Positions 50,174 through 62,920 of a stretch of DNA of 64,000 nt are shown in pieces. Position numbers and translations under genes: made by a program. The DNA comes from Straminergon stramineum (taxonomy: Eukaryota; Streptophyta; Bryopsida; Hypnales; Calliergonaceae): positions 33,547,001 to 33,611,000 of the forward strand of contig OY987265.1 of the NCBI GenBank assembly GCA_963920665.1, written 5' to 3'. The notes beneath the pieces were generated by a model. That model worked only from the letters and a program-made list of their open reading frames with translations. It made no database searches and had not been told where the DNA came from. Every line of letters starts with the position of its first letter. Position 1 is the first letter of the stretch.

Positions 50174-53100
50174 ATGGGCAAGAAGCAAAAGAAGCCCGGT
50201 AAGGGCAAGGAGAAGACCGAGCGCAAGACTGCCAAGGCTACTGAGAAGCGAACTCGCCGCGAGGAAAAATTAGTGTCCGAGGAGGACGACATCGACGCTA
50301 TTTTGGTACTCCTCTAGCTGAATTGTTTCATCTTTCCTCCAACCCGAATTTGATCTACTACTACTCTGCTCGATCAGTTTGCATTTCTTTTCGACTGATT
50401 CTTGAATCTATCGATGAAATGCTCCATATTGTTGGACTTGGAGTGGTGAGCAGGGGTTTAGGGATTTTCAGGGAATTGCATGAGAATGACAATGGAAACC
50501 ATGAAGTAGGGTGCATTAGAGGGATCCTTTAGGTTAGTATTTCTGCTTTCTTATAATCTTAGCTCTGGAATTGTGAAGCTTGCAATTTGAGTGATTTTGT
50601 TGGATTAGGAATGCTCTGCTTCGGCTTTGAGTTTTTTGAAATGGAGTAGAGGCTAGCGAACTTCGGCTCGACAGGGATTTCGACGTTGTAGTGACACGAG
50701 TGTTGCTGCCTGTGTGTGTGTGTGTGTGTGTGTGTTGTGATCAGGCTAAAATTCAGAAAGAAGAGGCTAAAAAAGTGGCAGTACAAGTAGATGAGAATGT
50801 GCCTGCTCCCTCGCCTCGGTGCAACGGATCGGTGAGGAAAATCTCATGAATTTGATTACTCTATCAATCAATCTACTAGAGAGAATAAAGTTGTATTGAG
50901 ACATCTTGACTGATTCAATGTATAGTTTCAATTTTGTTGATGTCCCACTTTTTTACTTGAATCAAAAGCGTTGTATCTGTCGGCAGGATTGTAAGACTGA
51001 AATTGTAGATGAGTTTCTGCAGATGACAGTGAATCCTCTCAAGGACTCTGAGCTGATCTTTTATGGAGGGGAGTACTATAATGGTGATAAAGTAAGCGTG
51101 CTAAGCACTGGACTTTTCTTTGTGATTGCAGACTGTAGTTGAAATTTCTGTGCAGCGTGGATGTGTTGTATTGCTTGAGAGGCCTTTGCGACTTACTGAA
51201 AATTCTCTTTGTCAGACTTTTGTCTATGGTGATTTGTACAGGTACAACGTGGAAAAGGGTGATTGGAAGCTGGTGTCAAGCCCCAACAGTCCACCCCCTC
51301 GCAGTGCCCACCAAGCTGTTGCCTGGAAAAATTCTCTCTTTATTTTTGGTATGTTAACTTCTAATCTCGTTATAATGCAGGTTGGTTTATGCTATTAGAT
51401 GCTTTATATATTTTTGAACGATGTTCTCTAACGTTTGGAGAGGTCATATAAATTCGATATCTTGAAGTCTATTGATCAAGAACTTTAGAGTCGTTTGTTA
51501 GATGCACTGTCAAATTCTCTGTGCTGGACATGTTTGCAGGCGGAGAATACACCTCTGTAAATCAAGAAAAGTTCCATCATTACAAGGTACGAAAGTGCAT
51601 GTTTTCTAGAAAGCAGTTTCTCTTAGAAAGTCTCAATAATTCTATATCTGGATTTGAATCTCTGTAATTTTTTATTAAGTCTTGGAGGGAACAGGTTGAT
51701 TACTCATTCTCAATTTTTGCTTTTTAGATACAAATGCGTCAACCCTCGTCGCTTTCTGTTGAGTTCTAGTTGGTGCTTGCATTCTGAGTTGGAGAGTAGC
51801 AAGTGATGTTTTTCACTTGATTTTGTTGTGAACGATTGTATATGTACGATTCAATATTTTTAGTGATTATTCATTATTGATTTATTGTGAGCAGGATTTG
51901 TGGAAATTAGATCTCAATACAAACGTATGGGAGCAGTTGAATCTCAAGGGTGCACCAAGCCCTCGATCTGGACATCGAATGGTGCTTTCTTCGCCTCAAA
52001 GTTAGAGCTTTTAAAAAGCAGTATTTGCTATTTTGTGTGATTGAACCAGTCTCTCAACCTTAACTCTCCCTTTAGCAAATAAGTAGTTGAAAGTGGTCAT
52101 AGTCCTTGCTAGAGTTTGGAGTGATTTTGGAGAGTTAGGATGGCTTTTGTAGATATTTTGTAATTTGAAAGTTTGTGGTCTGTACAGGTGCTTTACAAGC
52201 ACAAACTTATTATCTTTGGAGGCTTTTATGACACTCTTAGAGAAGTCAGGTATGATTTATACATCTGGAAAAGCTTGTTAGTATCAACTTGGGATTTAAG
52301 CTAGAAAATTTCACTTCTTTCCTTCCCGAATATCAGATTAGTAACTGCGCCATAACATTGACCCGCTTTAGTAATAATATCAACTTTAGTTTCCAGTTTT
52401 AGGCTTGGTTAGAGGGTTAGAAATTACATGTTTTCTTCTTGACATGGTGCAGGTACTACAACGATCTTCACGTGCTTGATTTAGATGACTACAAGGTATG
52501 ATATGTATGACACGTTGGCAATACCTTGAAAGCTTCTGAGACACAGATATTTCTCGTGATAGGAATCTAACTGCACTGTAGAAACCTGTCATTAAGCTAC
52601 TCTTTTTTGCTTTTGCAGTGGCAAGAGATCAAACCGAAACCAGGAGCTGCTTGGCCCAGTCCAAGAAGTGCATTCCAATTTGCATGCTACCTAGATGAGG
52701 TCTTCTATTTAATTTTATTTTCAAAAACCTTGATAAAAATTGTTGTAGTGCGCCGCATGACTTGGGTATTAGAGAAACTCATGTTTGTTTATTTAAGGCA
52801 TGTGTCTGAATGTGAAGATTTATGAATTGCAGATCTTTTTGTATGGAGGGTATTACAAGGATGCCATGAGTGATAAGGACGGAATAGAAAAAGGCGTGGT
52901 ACATGCAGATATGTGGGTGTTGGATCCTCGTTCAATGGAATGGAATAAGGTGAATTTATAGTGTTTGAGAGCTGTCAATTCAGCACACCTTGCGTTTCGG
53001 GTTTAGTTTTACAGCACATGTGTATAGCTTACTTTGTTTTGTTTTGGCATTTGTTTGAGGAAAATTTCTTTCTCCTGATCAGGTTAAAAAGCTGGGAATG

Positions 53101-56100
53101 CCTCCTGGGCCAAGAGCAGGGTTTTCTATGTGTATTCACAAGAAGCGAGCTATTTTATTTGGTGGTGTGGTTGACACTGAAGAAAAAGGTAATTATATGT
53201 CTGATTCTCTGCGTATCAACTCTATAGAATAGCAGGCCACTATAGGGATGTTTGATTGAACATAACAGCGGGTTATTGATTAACAGTCTTTATGTGATAT
53301 TACTTCTTCTGCCTGAGCTCATGGAGATTTCTTTTGTCTTTACATTGTTTAGACATTTGATCGATCTTATTGATATGTATTTCGAGTTCTGCATTCGCTA
53401 AATTAGCATTAGACAGCCTCGGATGAGAAAAGTCTATTCGTGATATTGGAAACTATTGTCAAGTTCCTGTTGTAGAATTATTGGCTGATGTTTGACACAG
53501 AACATTGTTCGGTAATTAACCGTTTGGTGCGCATATTGTCAGATATTATACGAAGTACTTTCATGAATGAAATGTATGCTTTTCAAATGGACAATCGACG
53601 GTGGTAAGTGTTTAACAACTTCTGCCGTGGTTGATACTTGTATGTAGATAGGCATCCACTTGTCCAGATATCAATATTAGTCAAAGAGTACTGGGCAACT
53701 TGCAACTGACCATACAGGTGAATGACCTTTTACTACTTTTCTTGCTGACCAGGTTTCCTTTGGAACTGCGAAGACCAAAAATTCCTAAAGGCAAAGTAAG
53801 TTCGCTTATGTCGTAGCACAACTTTGTTTTGAGTCCTATGACGCAACTTGAAAGCTCTGAGATCCACTGCTGATAAAAAAAATTTAACTATGCTGGAATT
53901 TTAAGGAGTGAATCTTTTGTATAACACTGCCAAGGGTTATAGCTTCTAGTATTTGATTCTCATGAACACTAGAGGACTTTGTGTATGACAGCTTGTGGTG
54001 TAAAGTCCAAGCTCTGTATAATTTGACAGTGTCATCGTTCTAGCAGGCTAAAGGTCAGTCTGGACCAGCAAAGAGCAAAAAACAGAAAGGAAACGGAGGT
54101 GCGATAAATATTGAAGAAGCTGCACCAGCGAATGATGTTGGTATGGACATTGAGATTGATGATGTGAACATCCGTGAGACTGAAGGATTGGCTAAGCGCA
54201 TTGAAGATAATGTTGTGATCGATGATACGGATATTGGGAGCGTAGACCCACTGAGTGCAGCTGCTGAACTTGAACCTCAGGTTAATGACCATCTCTGTGC
54301 TGGTTTTTGGTTTGAGATATATTCGGCATTCCATGGACGGGTGCCCTCGCATTCACAGAGATTAGTGTTGAGAGCTTTTAAAGTGATACTACAAAATCTG
54401 CAATTACGTCAGTGTGCTCACAGAAGAAGTTGTGTCTTGATTCTTGCAGATTGTGAAACCGTGCGCCCGCATAAACAGTTTAATGGTTGTAGGTCGTGAC
54501 ACGCTCTACTTGTATGGAGGCATGATGGAAGTTGGAGAACGGGAAGTGACACTGGATGACTTGTACACAATGGACTTGAACAAGCTCGATGCTTGGAATC
54601 TAGTTATTGAGGTAGTTCCTTTAGACCTGCTTCTAATTACTTTTCTTGCTCGCTACATCATTCATTCTATTTATTCTTTCATTCTATTGAGTGTCATCCA
54701 TTACTAAATGTGCCACCAAATAGTGTGCCATACGGTATATGAACCTCTTTGTTGAATAGTGTACTTGGTTTAACCTTGGGACCACCATCAAAAGAGAGGA
54801 TAGATAGGCGTTTGAGTGAAAAGTCGATCAATCAAGTGACTTGGGATTTATGTTATTTTGCTAAATGATACTCCAATCTTGTACATGGTGTTCAAATTAC
54901 CATTAAATCTATGGATAGTATATCACACACTACGTAGAATAAACATTTTATTGGTGTTCTCATTGTGCTTAACAGTGTAGTGGCACCTTGTAATATGCTA
55001 TTTCCTGGTTTGGTCTGCAGGCCACAGAGACCGACTGGGTTGAAGTTGAGGATGATGAGGATGATGATGAAGACGAGGATGAGGATGACGATGAAGATGA
55101 TGAAGACGAAGATGAAGACGATGAAGAGGAAGATGATCAGAAAGTAACCTCTTATGTGTTTCTTCAATCCTTATTCTAATCTGTGAATGTGTAATATGTT
55201 AGATTTCACATTTTACTGGATGTGATACTGATCTCGAAGCACTCTTGAAATTTCACCTTGTAGGCTGGAAGTTCTACACTGACGCCAGCAGAAGCAGCAG
55301 CGGCTCTTCTCAGAGGTGAAGGCAAGAAGCTCCAGCGCAAGGATAGAAAGGCTGAGATAGCAAGACTACGTGCGGAGCTTGGATTGGCAGATGCTGCTCG
55401 AACACCTGCAGTATGTGCTCTATTACTTGGAATTTGTGTCACCATATTTAGTTTCTCTGGGGATCACCCTCTGGGTTTTACATGTGTGTTTTATTACTCT
55501 ATGAATTCTTATGCAATTTCAAAGTGAGATGTAGACCACTGTGAGTGACCATAGACAAGCCCATTTCCATTCAAAGATCAGTGGTCATATACATGTAGCC
55601 AACTCATGCTTCCACCACTTGATAATTAGTCCTACCAAGTATTCTTCAGTCCTACCAAGTACTGGAGTATATGAATAGATGAGTTCCTGTTCTGTAACTA
55701 CATCTTACCTGCAGGTTATAATTGTAAGAGTAACTACGTCTTCAATTTGGAGTCGTTTATGCCTAGATGTCCCTGATCCGATGGTACTTGATCGACTTAC
55801 TTCAATACTTCGCTCTTGAGCAACAGTGACTGACATGAAAATGAAATGACTTGCAGCCTGGAGAAAGCTTGAAGGGTTTTTTTGCACGAACTAGTATGTA
55901 TTGGCAGATGGCAGCATACGAGCATACCCAGCACACGGGTAAAGAGCTACGGAAAGATGGGTTTGATTTGGCAGATGGCCGTTACAGGGAGCTCCGGCCA
56001 GTCCTTGACGAGGTACACAATTCTTTTGCTTACCCTGTACTTCATGCTTTTAAGCTCCAAAGTATTATATTATTTTGCAATGATACACACCAACTTTATT

Positions 56101-57121
56101 CTTAAACCCCTCAAGGACAATTTGGTCTTTCTACGCCATTTGGAGGTTTGGGTAGGTTCCTACAGTCAATTTTGAACAAATCTTTCTGTAATAAATTTTG
56201 ACACAAGGTGTGGTACATGTACCACCTGGTCGGGAACATAATATTTTTTTCGACCAGGTGCCTAGTATCCGGATCAAAAGTTATGCTGCCCAAAAAAGTC
56301 GTTGTAGTTAGGGCAATTAGAGAATCTTTTACTAAATTCCACATCTACTTCTGAAATTTGGTGGGTATGTAAATCATATAGTATAGGATGCAATTGTCAA
56401 AAAAATAACCATGCAAAAATCTCCTGCTGACCCTATTGGGTAGGGTTGAAAAAAACTTTTTCTCCCAACTTCAAACATTATAATCTTTCAATCCTTGCAG
56501 TCAAAGTTTCTGAAAAATTTTCCACTCATTCCCAATTTAGGCTAGTAAAAATTTGTGTGGTTGAACTTTCTTTCTTTTTCATTTTTTTCTTGCTGACCTA
56601 AAAAGTGGAAGTCAGTGGAATTGGAAGTTTTTGACAATATATGCCAAAATGAGTCAGTTCATATGGTGTTTAACTCTTGGGAAGACTTTTCTATCGTTGT
56701 CTAGTCCTTGAATTTTCAATGTTCAAGTTCCAGGTACACCATTCGTTCTATTTAGTGTCATCCATGATTGAATGTAACACCAAAATAGCGTGCTGGAGAG
56801 GAAATGAATTTTCCTTGTTAAAAATTTGCATGAATAGTCGCTCGACAGATGAATGTTGTCAAGACAAGATCGACGGAAAGCTGAGTAAAATGCTGTTCAT
56901 CGACAGATACATTAATCACGCACTGTATCGAATGAATAGTTTAGCCAGCTTCTAAATTTTACTTCAAATATTCGTAGAGACGTACACATCTGTCGTGTTA
57001 ATCAATTTTGTTTGTGCAGTTGGAGAAGCTGGAGGCTGAGCAGAAGGCGGTAGAGGCCGAAGAAGCGAAAACTCTAGCAACACGCAAAGGCAAAGATAAG
57101 GCCAAGCGAACAGCTAGGTAG
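50174..57121 (+). CDS. KLHDC4-like: kelch-repeat protein, KLHDC4-like
   Basis: A 19-exon gene of 663 residues, built from GT-AG sites with every phase matching: 50174-50305, 50745-50831, 51023-51091, 51216-51348, 51540-51586, 51895-51981, 52188-52249, 52453-52495, 52619-52699, 52833-52949, 53083-53188, 53543-53603, 53753-53795, 54047-54280, 54450-54611, 55021-55143, 55264-55410, 55857-56012 and 57020-57121. Order: lysine-rich N-terminus (1-44, MGKKQKKPGKG), kelch repeats (about 75-360; LIFYGGEYY, LFIFGGEY, LIIFGGFYD, IFLYGGYY, AILFGG), a variable acidic linker, a last kelch unit (LYLYGGMM), an Asp/Glu run (489-529), and the C-terminal DUF4110-type region (about 530-663; FFARTSMYWQ, GKELRKDGF). 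The domain set matches eukaryotic KLHDC4; its molecular role is poorly known. Intron 1 carries a TG microsatellite and intron 18 a MITE. Confidence 0.9.
50711..50735 (+). repeat. (TG)n microsatellite in kelch intron 1
   Basis: A run of TG repeats ends about ten bases before the acceptor of exon 2, where it could serve as or disturb the polypyrimidine-like tract. Such runs often vary in length between individuals. Confidence 0.85.
56102..56673 (+). mobile_element. TTAA-type MITE in kelch intron 18
   Basis: Left end TTAAACCCCTCAAGGAC, interior like 42614-43322 (GATCAAAAGTTATGCTGCCC, CTACTTCTGAAATTTGG, TGTCAAAAAAATAACCATG); the right end is degraded (GGTGTTTAACT). It accounts for over half of the 1007-bp intron between exons 18 and 19, the longest intron in the gene. 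Confidence 0.75.
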
Positions 57122-58564
57122 CACGCTTTCCATTGGTATGTTTTAAAGTACCACATCTGTAAAGAGATTCATTCTCTCACGTTTGTGGCCACAGTTCTGA
57201 GGCTGAATTATTTTCTTCTATTAAGGCGACGAGTGGCATTGTGTCGAACCATTCCTCGACTAGTCTTTCTGGCTTTCTGCCTAAATGCCGGTACAATTTG
57301 CAACAATCGGATGGAGTGGGTCTTAAAAAACATTTATCTGGGTCCGCTTTGGGGAGTTGAAAAGTCTTTGCAGATTTTGTTTCGGAGTTCAAGTCAGTTC
57401 CCCAGTAGTTGACCGCCCATTTGTCAAAAAGTCATTGACTTGTCAAGATTTAAAAGTCTATGCCAGCAGTTTATATTTTCCTCGTACTGTATCTGTCATG
57501 ATGCATAATCAAAATTCTGGAAAGGTTGTGGAATAGTGAATACTTTACATTATTCAGCAATGAACAGGTGGTGTCTTCAGAAGTTGTTAAGGGAGACGTA
57601 CCCATTTCCAAGTGCCCATCCAACAGCGTGCCTTAAAATATCTTGAAATTAAGTAGATATTCAATTCATGTATTGTACATAAACATTAGAATATAGTTTC
57701 AGAAATCTAAGAAGTTAGATTTTGTAAAATCTCACAATCAAATCATAAGATATCCAAAATGTGTACATCAAAGTGTTTTGTAAACTTTTCCAAATTGCCA
57801 GTAAGAGCCAATGACAATTTAATAATGAAAACTATTCTAGATAGTTCAATTTTTAATGGATGGGTAGTGACTATGGAAATCATCCCTTTCGATAGTGTGA
57901 ATCATTGGTTTAAAAAAATGCAAATAGATTCATTGGAAGTCAAACTATTGTACAAGACCTCCCCTCTTCATACAAGTTTTTGAAGGCAAATAGTTGCTCT
58001 ATTGTCCTATATACAAGGATTCCTTGTCATTGATCAAACAAAAAATAGCCATCACATCATTTAAATGTTTATCATCCAATTACAAGCCCTATTTTAACCT
58101 TTTAAGTAAGAACTGATCCCCAAAGGTGGATTATGAATATTTTTCAAGAGTTCTTTGTGGATTAACATTAAATGAATGAAGTACATCTAGGCAGGTTGAA
58201 ACAACAAATTTCGTCTAGTCTTAAAGCATTGTCAATCATGCTTCATGATTTTTGTCCAAGGTTTTGAATTAATTCATACAAGCATGGGAAGAAAAGAAAA
58301 CTTGCAAAAATGAAAATCTCACGCTACATTCTTTTCAAGCCATAATTTAATTTACCTAATAGCCTCCAAATCCACATTCCGTTACTTTTCAAGCCATAAT
58401 TTAATTTATCTAATAACCTCCAGATCCACATTCCCTTCCCTACCAGACTTGTGGCTGATGTCGTTGACATGACATGTATCATACCACCAAGCATTCAGTT
58501 GTTCGTTTCTTAATTCTCCCTCCAGTTCCTCTTAATTTCATCGAGTCTTCCAAACACTTATTTC
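57122..58564. other. intergenic between two convergent genes
   Basis: No exon recognised. A duplicated stretch near 58335-58435 (TTTTCAAGCCATAATTTAATTTA...CTCCA) occurs twice in tandem, about 50 bp apart. The kelch and phosphodiesterase genes converge here, so both 3' UTRs probably lie in it. Confidence 0.5.
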
Positions 58565-60271
58565 TCACGCAGTCACGCTTTTCTTTTTTCCTGTCGGCTC
58601 ATCTGAGGGCTGGAACTCTGGTGCTGGTTCTGGAGGCGGCGGCGGCGGATTCTCTTGACCTTGAGCCCATATTGGTTTCTCGAACTCTCTTAATGGAAAT
58701 TCAGCACACCTTCTCCATGAGGCAAGAGATTCATCAGCTACATCCGTTAGCCAAAGAGAGAGTTTGGTTATGTTATATTCCCTTTCGAATAAAATTTTCC
58801 CATGCTCTGCTTCCACTTTTGCCTTCGCTAGATCCAACTCTTCATCTGTCACGTGACAATACACCAGACTCATGTGCGGCATGTATTCTGCCACATAACA
58901 AGACAGACCCCAAAGCAGTTGATAATTGTCAGCTTAACCAACAGAAATAAACTTTTCAACTGTAATAGACCAAGACAAACCCAAACTCAAGCTCATAACG
59001 GTCATTCTTCATGTTTAAGAACCTTCTCGGATAGCCTATTCCTACATTGTGTACTAGCATGGGTACTATATCACTTCACACCTACCGCAGTAGCTTTGTT
59101 TGGTACCATATATCCATACGAAGAAACAGCGAGCATCGACTATGAACTTCCGGTAGCATGCTATCAGATAGCCTTGAAAACAATGTCTGGTGGAACAGAA
59201 ATAATGTTCTCCACTCCACATACACACCAGTTACATGTACTAGCACAAGCACAGGCCAATGAACTATTAAAGACAAATGATCAACAAACCTCGCAATTCA
59301 GAGCACATTGTGCTGAAGATGGCTTAATACGATAGTCGGAAAAATAAAAATGAATTTCGACCTCTGGGAAGTAATGAATTACCGTACCCGTACTATAGAA
59401 TCGTAAAAATATCACGAAGAGTAGATTTCTATGAATCTAATGTTGCTGTATAAACTCATTGAGAAAATAACAACGGAACACTTCTAAATCCATAGAAAAT
59501 GAAAAAATGTTGAAACCATGCAAGCCAAGAAATGAGACTCAACGCAGAAGAACATGATAGCAGCACTAAAAAGAAAACCTAGGGTTGTAAGGAAGTTCAA
59601 GATTGTAAAGAATGGAAGCTTACTTTCTCTGATCTCTTCGAGGTTGCTGTCCTCCTTCAGCTGATTGAAACATCCCAGAGCTTGTACATGTGCACCAACC
59701 ACCTGCCAAAAACAATTCAGCGCAACGATCTAGAAACACAGATTCTTCAAAGCAGAAGTCTGATGTACGCAACGAGCAAAGTCTCCTTTTGGCTTTGGCC
59801 AATGCATCAATGCTGCATAATTTGTGATTACACAAAAATCGAGCAGTATTAGGGCTATGCTACTCAATTGACATGGACAGAACAAAATACCTCATCAGTT
59901 TTCTCGATAAGTAGGTAGACGCACTGATAATAAGATCCTCCACTTGCAACCTTCTTAACTTTGAGTGTAAAAGGCAAAGTGGATTCACAGAGTGCCTTAA
60001 GATTGTTTTCAGCATCTGGCCACTCGCTGTAATGGGCGCCCAGAATTGTCACATGAGGCAAGAACATAGGGCCTTCATGCTGCTCCTTCAGCTGCGTCAT
60101 TACTAAATGCAAAGATGGATCATAATCAGCGGGTTCAGCCCACACCGAGTAAAACCCTGGAGGAGGAGGTGGTGAAGGAGGCGGGGGTAGGGGAGGGGGA
60201 GGAGGCTCCTCTTCCTCCACTTCTTCACTCCCTCTCCTTTCACTCTTCCTCTTCTCCTCTTTCGGCGCCAT
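58565..60271 (-). CDS. cyclic phosphodiesterase-like, 2H family
   Basis: Three exons on the minus strand: 60271-59891, 59702-59624 and 58887-58565 (stop included), phases matching, 260 residues. Two HxT/HxS motifs mark the 2H phosphoesterase fold: H73-V-T75 in LPHVTILG and H158-M-S160 in MPHMSLVY. Family knowledge: plant cyclic phosphodiesterases open ADP-ribose 1'',2''-cyclic phosphate left by tRNA splicing and are about 180 residues long. The core here fits (YSVWAEP start, YYQCVYLL strand). Additions: a charged and polyproline N-terminal leader of about 39 residues (EEEE then PPPPPLPPPP) and a C-terminal tail with PPPPPPEP and a lysine-rich end. Splice borders follow GT-AG on the minus strand. 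Confidence 0.88.
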
Positions 60272-62665
60272 TCAAGGCTTCTTAGATCCTAGGTCTGCCT
60301 TCTTCCTCCACTTAGACCTAAAACAATAGAATGTTCACAAATCGTATACTCGTTCTAACTACAAATGCTAACCCTAAAACAATCTCAGGTGCCTGAAAAG
60401 CCAAGCTGCAAATTCCACTTCCTAACAACGCACTTCCTTGGCCACCCACACAGTATCCCAGCCCGTTGATCCTCTATCGCGAGGCATATTCCACTTGGAG
60501 ATGCTTGATCCTGCAGTGAAATTGGTGGAAACTTCCAATCTATTACCCCGTACAACCGAGAGTTTGACCGAATTTTGAAAATAATTTGTCTAGGTCAGAC
60601 TAATACAACATTTTCCTAAATATGATGCAATTACGGTACGATTCACTCTACAACAACATTTTCTTATACAAACTGCAATCGCGGTAACGTTCATGCAAAT
60701 TACTGTACTTTAAAACAACATTTTCTTAAACAGAGTGCAATTATAATACGATTCATCGCGTAATCAACAGTATAAACACGACGTCACATTCGCAGTGCCA
60801 TCCTAATTGACGACACAAACAAAGCCTTCGCTGTCGGACTGCATACGATTTCAACCAACACTTGCAGGACAACGACAAGAGTCGAGGCATGGAACAAGCC
60901 AGGCCTGTGATGATTAGGTCAAACTGAGTCTATTAATCTATCTTAACGTACACGGCTCTGCAAAATCCTTCTCAACCAACAGAGACTCCATCCACACGAA
61001 TATTATGTACCCTAAAAGGTTTCAACCAATCTTTGGTCGGCTTCCAGAAGCCGCACGGAGAGCAAGACGACATTTGACGTAAATACCAAGTCGAAAAATT
61101 CGATGATTACAACTTTACAAGGAAATTTCGACGATATAATTAAAGAAAATAGCGACGACGACCTACCGCGCACCTCATGGAATTGAATGCACGGCATATG
61201 ACACTGCAGACACACAAACGCCGCTGCAGAGCGGGTCCGTCCGTCATGCACAATTGCACATGACTGAGCTAAGCAAAGAGCGCCAGGACACACGTGCCGT
61301 CATTTGGCTGGTGTCGCCTCTGCCATTTGTCCCGTGTCCTCGAAGTCCTGGACTCCTGGTGTCGCGTCTCCCAGACGCTCTGACATACGCCGTGAGGCAT
61401 GCGGCATCAATCAATTGCGGTCAGAGGGTTCCCCAAATCTCCCGGACTGACATTGGGAGATCTTGCGGCACGACTTCGGTTCTTGCCTCGCGTCGGACTC
61501 TCGGCGCTCTTTTTATTAGTGCAGCCGCTATGAGCGCCTACAGTAAGTTAATCATAACTTATTTGGTTCTGTTCCCAAAGTGACGAAGAGTTTCCTATCA
61601 TGTCCACCATGACTTCGCAGACTGGTGCTATCCTCTGGCAATCATGTACAGTACAGTGATGGCGTTGGGACTTGAAGATCAAATGCTCCCGGCGACCAAC
61701 AGTCGTCGCCGCCATAGCCATCAAGCCCTCGCGATGACGGTGATGATGCTTGTGAAAACATCGCGCATGTCGGAGTGCATCTTTTTCAATGTAATGATGG
61801 GAAGAAGGTTGACGGAAAGAGCTCCGAACCCTTACCCTTATGATGACCAAATTGTTTTTGAATTCTTGCATCTTTTTTGTATATCTTTGTACAATTGTAT
61901 TATTTATCTCAATTTCATCAAATTTGTCATAAAGGAAAAGATATTCTTTTCTTGATGATTTCGATTATTTTTATTATTATGAATGAATGAAGCACTTGAG
62001 GGTTAAACAATAAATTTTGTTCTCTCTCTCAAGCTTCAATAGTTATCAAAAAAATTAAACATGTAATTTTTTCTCCCATGGAATATTCTATATTTGATAA
62101 TTGAAAATTAAAGTGTAATCTTTATATAGTTCTTTGAAGTAATTCCTTTATAAAATCATTATAATTAGACAATTATTAAAAATAGTATTAAACTTTGACT
62201 CAAACAAAGATAATGGTGATTAAAAATCAAAATGTAATTGATGTATTTCTTGAACTTGTATAAAGAGAAATTTGATAGAAAAGGCAGTTAAGTATAGGAT
62301 GTAGTGAGCTTTTGTGATGTTGCCTTCAAAGGGCCACAAAAGTTGTCGTTTTAACAATTTTAGAAATATTCAAATTAGAATTAGAATTGACAATTGGAGC
62401 TATTTTCTTAATTGAATTTTACTAAATATATTTTTGAAAATTATATGGAATCTATTGTTTGGCTTCAAAAATGTCCTCAAGTTGATAGTGTCATTTAAGA
62501 TTAATGTGTAACTTCTTATATTTGAAATCATCTAAGAAATTTTAGAGCTTCCTTGCAATCTTATTTTCATAATGATTTATTGAAGATTGTCAAATTTTAA
62601 GAGAAATCCCATAACCTCCAATCCACACTAAGTGGCTCTGAGTGTTTGGATAAGGTGGAGATAGG
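60272..62665. other. upstream region of phosphodiesterase gene, no gene seen
   Basis: Contains the phosphodiesterase promoter in its first part. The segment 61200-61800 is richer in G and C and has open frames on both strands, but none shows a domain or splice pattern I can defend. Confidence 0.45.
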
Positions 62666-62920
62666 TAGGACGTTAAATCCTCCATTCGAATTGGGCCCCA
62701 TAGGGACAGATTTACCTTGGAGAAAATGCAGGAATTTTTTATTTTTTGCACATTATTTCTTTTGCAAATTCTAAATTCGTATTAGGAATCAAAAACCCCA
62801 AATTTGGTGGGAGAGGTCCAGAACATTCCCTACACATGGTTCAAAATAGGGCGCATTTGTCATTTTTATCATAAAATTACCATGCAAGGCCCAGTTCGAA
62901 TGATGGATTTTAACATCCTA
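62666..62920. mobile_element. small MITE-like hairpin element
   Basis: Terminal inverted repeats of about 32 bp: TAGGACGTTAAATCCTCCAT on the left, and on the right the inverse of TAGGATGTTAAAATCCATCA, followed by TTCGAA and GGGCC / GGCCC on either side. Total 255 bp, no open frame. I see no clear target duplication. Confidence 0.6.

Noticed and set aside
61254..61583. 109-codon GC-richer open frame
   Set aside because: No domain, no splice context, and overlapping frames on the other strand are equally long.
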